DNA of 64,000 bases. It comes from JBBQER01 sp052148155 (GTDB lineage: Bacteria > Actinomycetota > Acidimicrobiia > IMCC26256 > PALSA-610). Each line of letters opens with the position of its first letter. Position 1 is the first letter of the stretch. The notes beneath the pieces were generated by a model that saw only the letters and a program-made list of their open reading frames with translations, did not search any database and was not told the DNA's origin. Positions 59,219 through 64,000 of this stretch are shown here, piece after piece. Where the stretch lies: NCBI GenBank assembly GCA_052148155.1, contig JBKQIY010000179.1, forward strand, positions 1-64,000, written 5' to 3'. A program made the translations under genes and the position numbers.

Positions 59219-60043
59219 GTGGGTGATCGGCTCGAAGGACGGGTGGCGATCGTCACCGGCGCCGGAATGGGCATCGGTCGCGGTATCGCGCGGCGTCTCG
59301 CACGCGAAGGCGCAGCGATCGTGGTGGCCGAACTGCGCGACGCGTCCGGCGAGCGCACCGCGCGCGAGCTCGCCGACGAGTTCGGAGCACGTTCGCGGTT
59401 CGTGGCGACCGACGTCTCGAAAAAAGAGCACGTCGAACGTCTGGTCGACGCGACGGTCTCCGAGTTCGGTCGAGTCGACATCTTGGTGAACAACGCGCAG
59501 ACGTTCACTGAGCTCGTCCCACTCGACGAGAAGACCGACGCGATGATGGCAGCGTCGCTCGAGTCGGGTCCGTGGGCGACCTTCTGGTCGATGCAGGCCG
59601 TGTTCCCTCACATGCGCGAACATCATTACGGCCGAATCGTCAATTTCTGCTCCCTCAACATGGTGACCGGGGCGTGGTACTCGGTCGACTACAACGCGGC
59701 GAAAGGCGCGATCCAGGCGTTGACGCGTTCCGCGGCACGAGAGTGGGGTCCCTACGGCATCACGGTGAACGCGATCGCGCCCGCCGCCGCCTCGGAGGGC
59801 TACCTCGCGTTCAAGAAGAATTCGCCGGAGGCCGCAGCCGCCGCGGAGAGGACGATCCCGCTGCAGCGCATGGGTGATCCCGAGGAGGATCTCGGAGGTG
59901 TCGCATTGTTCCTCACTACCGACGACGGTCAGTACATCACCGGCCACACGCTCTTCGCCGACGGCGGCGGTCACATGGGCTCGGCGTGGCACCCGCCGCG
60001 TTCGACGCGGCCTGACGGCACCGGACATTTCGTGCCGGAGTAA
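59219..60043 (+). CDS. Short-chain dehydrogenase/reductase
   Basis: 274 residues from GTG 59219. Rossmann motif TGAGMGIGRGIA, DVLVNNAQ-like ILVNNAQ (NNAG in most members), catalytic Ser in FCSLNMVTG and YNAAKGA with Tyr and Lys. DGGGHMGS near the end is the usual tail. NAD(P)-dependent oxidoreductase of unknown substrate, possibly linked to the converging catabolic operon. Confidence 0.9.
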   Translation: MGDRLEGRVAIVTGAGMGIGRGIARRLAREGAAIVVAELRDASGERTARELADEFGARSRFVATDVSKKEHVERLVDATVSEFGRVDILVNNAQTFTELVPLDEKTDAMMAASLESGPWATFWSMQAVFPHMREHHYGRIVNFCSLNMVTGAWYSVDYNAAKGAIQALTRSAAREWGPYGITVNAIAPAAASEGYLAFKKNSPEAAAAAERTIPLQRMGDPEEDLGGVALFLTTDDGQYITGHTLFADGGGHMGSAWHPPRSTRPDGTGHFVPE

Positions 60044-60052
60044 CCAGACAAG

Positions 60053-61525
60053 TCACAGTTCGCGTGCGAGTGCGCGCAGCTCGCCTTTCGCCACCTTCGC
60101 CCCAGACGATCGGGGCAACGTGTCGAGGACGACGAGCCGCTCCGGCCAGAGCTCCTTGCCCGTTCCGCGCTGGTCGAGATGCGTGATCAGCGTCGCAAGG
60201 GTCAACTCGGTATACCCGTCGCGTAGCTCCACGAACGCGCAGACCCGTTCGCCGAAGGTTTCGTCGGGCATCGCGACCGCGCCGCACAACGCCACCGCAG
60301 GGTGCGAGCCGACTTCGTCTTCTACTTGTGCGGCGCTCACGTTCTTGCCGCCGCGGATGATCACGTCGGAACTGCGTCCGACGACGGTGAGGTAGCCGTC
60401 GGCGTCGATCGTCGCGAGGTCGCCCATGCGCATCCAGCCGTCGGTCGTGAACAGCCGTTCGTTGGCCGCGGGATCGTCCCAATAGCCGAGGCAGAGGGTC
60501 GGACCCTTCCCGGCCGGCACGCCGGGCCCGCCGGTAGGTGTGATGTCAGCGTCGGTGTCGGGATCGAGCAGTCGGACCTGCATCTCCGGGATCACGCATC
60601 CCGCGGTCCGCAGACGGCGGGTGGACGTGTCGTCGAAGGTTGTCGCCGACAGTGCGCCGGTTTCGTTGCTGCCGTAAAACTGGAGGACGGCGGCGCCGGT
60701 TCTGCGTTCGAACTCGCGGGCTCGTTCGTACGGCACCATCTCGCCGCCGGTGAACAGAACCCGCAGAGAGGACAAGTCGTGCGCGCCGAAGGCCGGCGAG
60801 TTCAGGAGCATCACAAACTGTGTCGACACCGCCGCGAGCACCGTCACGTGGTAACGCTCGATCGCCGCGAGCACCGACTCCGCCGAGAAGGCCGCGCACG
60901 TGAGACACGGCGCGCCCACGATCGTCGGAGTGAAATGCGCTGACCACAGCCCGAACCCAAACGGCGCGGGAAGCGCACTCAGGAAAACGTCGCCGGCCCC
61001 GAATCGGGCGATGCGATGCGCGAACGCGTGAAACGCGAACCAGCGGGCCTGGTCGTGCATCACGATCTTGGGTAGGCCGGTGGTCCCCGACGTGGAGTTG
61101 AGGAACCACAGCTCGTCACGGCGAAGCGCCGGATCGACGAGGGCAAGCCGCGTCGGCGGCTCGATCTGTGACACCGCCGACGGGTCCGTGACGAGCATGC
61201 GGGCACCGGTTCGGCGCACGAGATGGTCCACTTCGCGCTGGCCGGCGCGTGAGCCGATGCCGACGCCAACGAAGCCGGCCTTCTCGCAGCCGAGCATCAG
61301 CGCGTGAACGGTCGCGTCATCGGGAAGCTGGAACGCCACCCGATCGCCACGGTCCCAGCCGAAAGACCGAAACCAGGCCGCGAACCTGTCCGAGCGTTCC
61401 TCGTACTCTCGCCACGTCATCTGCGGACCGACGCTTACCTCCGCGAACGCGACCGCCTCGGGGCGCTCGCGAGCTCGGCGCGCGACCAGCCGCGCGATGG
61501 TGTCTGCGTCGGACGCGGCGATCAC
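60053..61525 (-). CDS. Acyl-CoA synthetase (AMP-forming, ANL superfamily)
   Basis: 490 residues from GTG 61525, overlapping the amidohydrolase stop (GTGA). P-loop-like NSTSGTTGLPKIVMH, QFYGSNETGALS, GWMRMGDLATIDADGYLTVVGRSSD (in parts) and the hinge with IIRGGKNVSAAQVE, plus the late Lys region SSGAKVAKGEL. It activates a carboxylic acid as AMP ester and then CoA thioester. The substrate is unknown. Last gene of a three-gene catabolic operon. Confidence 0.9.
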   Translation of the reverse strand: MIAASDADTIARLVARRARERPEAVAFAEVSVGPQMTWREYEERSDRFAAWFRSFGWDRGDRVAFQLPDDATVHALMLGCEKAGFVGVGIGSRAGQREVDHLVRRTGARMLVTDPSAVSQIEPPTRLALVDPALRRDELWFLNSTSGTTGLPKIVMHDQARWFAFHAFAHRIARFGAGDVFLSALPAPFGFGLWSAHFTPTIVGAPCLTCAAFSAESVLAAIERYHVTVLAAVSTQFVMLLNSPAFGAHDLSSLRVLFTGGEMVPYERAREFERRTGAAVLQFYGSNETGALSATTFDDTSTRRLRTAGCVIPEMQVRLLDPDTDADITPTGGPGVPAGKGPTLCLGYWDDPAANERLFTTDGWMRMGDLATIDADGYLTVVGRSSDVIIRGGKNVSAAQVEDEVGSHPAVALCGAVAMPDETFGERVCAFVELRDGYTELTLATLITHLDQRGTGKELWPERLVVLDTLPRSSGAKVAKGELRALAREL

Positions 61526-62778
61526 TGCTGCAACGCGTCGGGGACCGGATGCCGGAACAGTTCCGACGCGTTCTGCCACGTGATGCGGCGCTCGTCGCGC
61601 TCTGGTACACCCTGGTCGCGGAGCTGACGGACGAGCATCGACTGGGTGTCGGGCCATGACGAGTCCGCATGGGGGTAGTCGGACTCGACCAGGATGTGAT
61701 CGACGCCGATCCGGTCGCGCACCACCATCCCGGCGTCGTCGTCGAGCGCACAGAACCAAAAGTTGCGGCGCATGACCTCGCTCGGCGAGAGGTCGACGTC
61801 GCGCCACGTCGGCAGGTAGCCAAGCTGGTACCGGTAGCAGTGATCGAGGCGGTCGAGGATCCCGGCGACCCAGCCGATGCCGCCTTCAGAAAGGCAGATG
61901 CGAATGTCGGGGAATCGCACCGGCACTTTCGAATAGAGCCAGTCGACGGCGCTGTACATCCCGTACGCGCCGAACAGCACCGCGGCGATCTCCGGCGGTG
62001 CATCCGACGAGGTCGTCGGTGAGGTACCGGACGAGCCGACATGCAGGCAGACGACCGTCCCGGTTTCGGCGCACGCCGCGAACAGGGGATCCCAATAGCC
62101 GGAATGGATCGTGGGAAGCCCCAGTTTGTCGGGCGCCTCCGAAAACGTGACCGCTTTGAAACCCCGCTCGGCGTTGCGCCGAATTTCTTGCGCCGCGATC
62201 TCGGCATCGCGCAAATAGGCGATCTGATTCGGCACGAAGCGCTCCGGATGCGCACCACACCACGCTTCGAGATGCCAGTCGTTGTAGGCCCGCATCGCGG
62301 CGAGCGCGAGCTCATCGGAGTCGGGCCACATCGTGAGCCGCTGACCGACGAAACCCGGAAGGAACGACGGAAAACAGAGCGACGCCCACACGCCATCGAT
62401 ATCCATATCGCACACGCGTGCGTTGACATCCCACGCGCCGCGTCGCATCTCGTCGAAGCGTGTCGGCTCGAAGCCGTACTCGGTCGACGGTCGGCCGACC
62501 ACAGCGTTGAAACCGACATTGGGAAGCTGTTGACCCTGCCACACCCACGCCTCGCCACCGTCGCCGGTGTCGACGACACGCGGCGCGTCGTCGGCGAAAC
62601 GCTTCGGGAAACGTCCGACGAACGCGTCGGGTGGCTCCACGACGTGGTCGTCGACGGAGATCACCGTGTAGACACGTTCACGCGGACTCGGCTCCGGCAA
62701 CCACGAGACGTGGTCCCGACGACCGTGGCCGCCTCCGAACGCAGAGTTGCTCGCGAGGTCGTCAAGCGACATGTTCAC
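61522..62778 (-). CDS. Amidohydrolase 2 family protein
   Basis: 418 residues. VISVDDHVVEPPDAF has Asp-x-His (DDHVVEP), then VCLHVGSSG, LSEGGIGWV and LVESDYPHADSSWP, the metal ligands of ACMSD-type decarboxylases/hydrolases. GGAGGTGA precedes GTG 62778 by seven bases, and this start overlaps the aldolase stop. Such enzymes decarboxylate or hydrolyse ring-cleavage products. The exact reaction is unknown. Confidence 0.85.
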   Translation of the reverse strand: MNMSLDDLASNSAFGGGHGRRDHVSWLPEPSPRERVYTVISVDDHVVEPPDAFVGRFPKRFADDAPRVVDTGDGGEAWVWQGQQLPNVGFNAVVGRPSTEYGFEPTRFDEMRRGAWDVNARVCDMDIDGVWASLCFPSFLPGFVGQRLTMWPDSDELALAAMRAYNDWHLEAWCGAHPERFVPNQIAYLRDAEIAAQEIRRNAERGFKAVTFSEAPDKLGLPTIHSGYWDPLFAACAETGTVVCLHVGSSGTSPTTSSDAPPEIAAVLFGAYGMYSAVDWLYSKVPVRFPDIRICLSEGGIGWVAGILDRLDHCYRYQLGYLPTWRDVDLSPSEVMRRNFWFCALDDDAGMVVRDRIGVDHILVESDYPHADSSWPDTQSMLVRQLRDQGVPERDERRITWQNASELFRHPVPDALQQ

Positions 62779-63506
62779 TCGATCACCTCCGGCTCATTCG
62801 CCAAAAGCTGGCGGGTCGCGCCGTCCCAATATGCACCCGGCGTGTTCTGCCGCAGCATCGTTTTCAGATCAGGCCGCTGAGCGGCGGGTATCTCGTTCGG
62901 CGTGCGGCCGAGCGCAAGGATGTCGTACGTGAGGCGGCACATCCGCTCGAACGTCACCGCCTTGTAACACGCTTCACTGACGGTTGCGCCGGTCACGATC
63001 GCGCCGTGGTGCGCGAGCAGGATTCCGCTTGCGTTGCCAACCTGCGCGGCGAGCCACTTGCCCTGCGTGGCGTCGTCGACCCCGGAGTACTCGTCGACGA
63101 GCGCAAGTTCGTCATCGAAGATGCACGAGTTTTGGTGCACCATTCTCGGCATCTCGTTCATCGCCGAGAGCAACGTCGCGTAATAAGGATGGTTGTGCAC
63201 GACGATCGTCGCATCGGAACGCGTGCGGTGCAGCTCGGTGTGCAGGAACACCGCAGGCGTCACGTCCCACGAACCCTCCACGATCTCACCGTCGGCGTCG
63301 AGACGGACGATGTCGCAGGCCCGCACCTCGTCCCACCAGATGCCCCACGGGTTGCACCACATTCCGCCGTCAGCGGTCGCCCAGGTGATGTGGCCCGACA
63401 GGTTCTCACGCCAGCCTTCGTGAGCGAGGATCCGCAACGCGCACGCGAGTTGTTGCGGAACGGTCAGCTCCCGGCCGACGCCGGGACCGGAGCGAGGCTT
63501 ACGCAC
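62775..63506 (-). CDS. Class II aldolase/adducin family protein
   Basis: 243 residues from GTG 63506. GWRENLSGHITW, HTELHRTRSDATIVVHNHPYYAT (in parts; the HNHP pair and the later LLAHHGAIVTG supply the metal His residues). The family holds metal-dependent aldolases and decarboxylases. First gene of the operon with the amidohydrolase and acyl-CoA synthetase. Confidence 0.85.
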   Translation of the reverse strand: MRKPRSGPGVGRELTVPQQLACALRILAHEGWRENLSGHITWATADGGMWCNPWGIWWDEVRACDIVRLDADGEIVEGSWDVTPAVFLHTELHRTRSDATIVVHNHPYYATLLSAMNEMPRMVHQNSCIFDDELALVDEYSGVDDATQGKWLAAQVGNASGILLAHHGAIVTGATVSEACYKAVTFERMCRLTYDILALGRTPNEIPAAQRPDLKTMLRQNTPGAYWDGATRQLLANEPEVIE

Positions 63507-63610
63507 ATGGTCACGGTAGCCAGGCGCACCGACACCTCGGCTGGTGACGCCGGCCGACCCGGCACACGGGCCGGACACGCGGCCGAGTCCTCGTGCGGAA
63601 GACTGCTCCG

Positions 63611-64000
63611 ATGATCGTCCTGGTGGTCGGATCGTCTGGCGAACTTGGCTCCGACGTCGTGCGTGCGCTCCTCGCGCGCGGGGTCGCTGTCCGCGCGATG
63701 ACCCGCGGCGCGCACCCCGCGCGTCTCGAAGGTCTGGAGTCGATCGTCCGGGCGGACCTGCACGATCCGGCGACGCTCGGCGACGCGTTCGCGGGTGTGC
63801 AACGCGTGTTTCTGGTCAGCTCGCCGACCCGAGACCAGCTCACGGTCGAGACGAACGCCATCGTCGCGGCGGAACGGGCGGGGGTCGAGCACGTCGTGAA
63901 GGTCTCGAACCTGCCGGTCGTCGGTTTGGACTCCGGCCTGCACGGCAACCACCGTGCGATCGAAGGGCGGCTCGCCGCCTCGTCCGTCGCGTCGACAGTG
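63611..64000 (+). CDS. NmrA-like NAD(P)-binding protein, cut by the window edge
   Basis: 130 codons from ATG 63611 to the right edge without a stop. VLVVGSSGELGSDVVRALLARG is the Rossmann start (in parts GSSGELGSDVV), followed by VRAMTRGAHPARLEG, ADLHDPATLGDAFAGVQRVFLVSS and VEHVVKVSNL. This matches atypical SDRs of the NmrA/HSCARG type, which bind NADP and may act as redox sensors or quinone reductases. C-terminus outside the window. Confidence 0.8.
   Translation, partial: MIVLVVGSSGELGSDVVRALLARGVAVRAMTRGAHPARLEGLESIVRADLHDPATLGDAFAGVQRVFLVSSPTRDQLTVETNAIVAAERAGVEHVVKVSNLPVVGLDSGLHGNHRAIEGRLAASSVASTV

Noticed and set aside
1..64000. CRISPR arrays, rRNA genes, replication origins
   Set aside because: No regularly spaced repeats, rRNA-like stretches or DnaA-box clusters were seen.

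Overview
High-GC actinobacterial chromosome segment. Indicators are an hspR repressor gene inside a dnaK-grpE-dnaJ-hspR operon with a HAIR operator upstream, the gene order dcd, etfD-like reductase, dnaK known from mycobacteria, GAF-ANTAR proteins, a DosS-like kinase and many GTG starts. The overall look suits an uncultured member of the Acidimicrobiia or a near relative. That placement is inference from gene content only.

The window has two parts. From about 45.4 kb to the right end the genes are compact and intact: dcd, two GT-C-like membrane proteins, an EtfD-like iron-sulfur reductase, a cNMP-binding protein, the dnaK-grpE-dnaJ-hspR-clpB chaperone operon with its HAIR/promoter, an SDR, a three-gene catabolic operon (class II aldolase, amidohydrolase, acyl-CoA synthetase) and the start of an NmrA-like gene. 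From 0.4 to 45.3 kb the content is accessory: long stretches without genes, paralogous families, and broken genes (histidine kinase, IS30 and IS3 transposases, WhiB, two PAS sensors, an alcohol dehydrogenase, an ABC ATPase, a flavin-binding protein). An intact tRNA-Gly(CCC) at 321-391 and a decayed copy of it at 45284-45350 bracket this part. The N-terminus of a tyrosine-recombinase-like gene lies just beyond the intact tRNA at the left edge.

0.9-15.1 kb looks like a membrane redox module. One operon (11094 down to 7033, minus strand) encodes a small anchored protein ending in SGAS, an ApbE flavin transferase, a ferric-reductase-like haem b protein, a NuoF-like NADH dehydrogenase subunit and a one-cluster ferredoxin. 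SGAS resembles the ApbE flavinylation motif. A second SGAS protein (14818) and a degenerate third (4587) lie beside secreted beta-propeller proteins. About ten short direct repeats with 11-12 bp spacing sit upstream of these genes and of the module's sensor kinase, which suggests a common OmpR-type regulator. No response regulator gene is visible.

15.5-44.7 kb is rich in signalling and stress genes: three GAF-ANTAR proteins, a STAS protein, two cyclic-di-GMP enzymes, a DosS-like GAF kinase, a universal stress protein, DUF1918, a zinc ribbon, five flavin-binding split-barrel (PNPOx-like) genes, a cytochrome b operon without a Rieske gene, and two DrrAB-type exporters. Four DosR-like boxes (GGG-n-C-n-TT-n-G-n-C-n-C) lie upstream of several of the stress genes, which suggests a hypoxia or dormancy type regulon.
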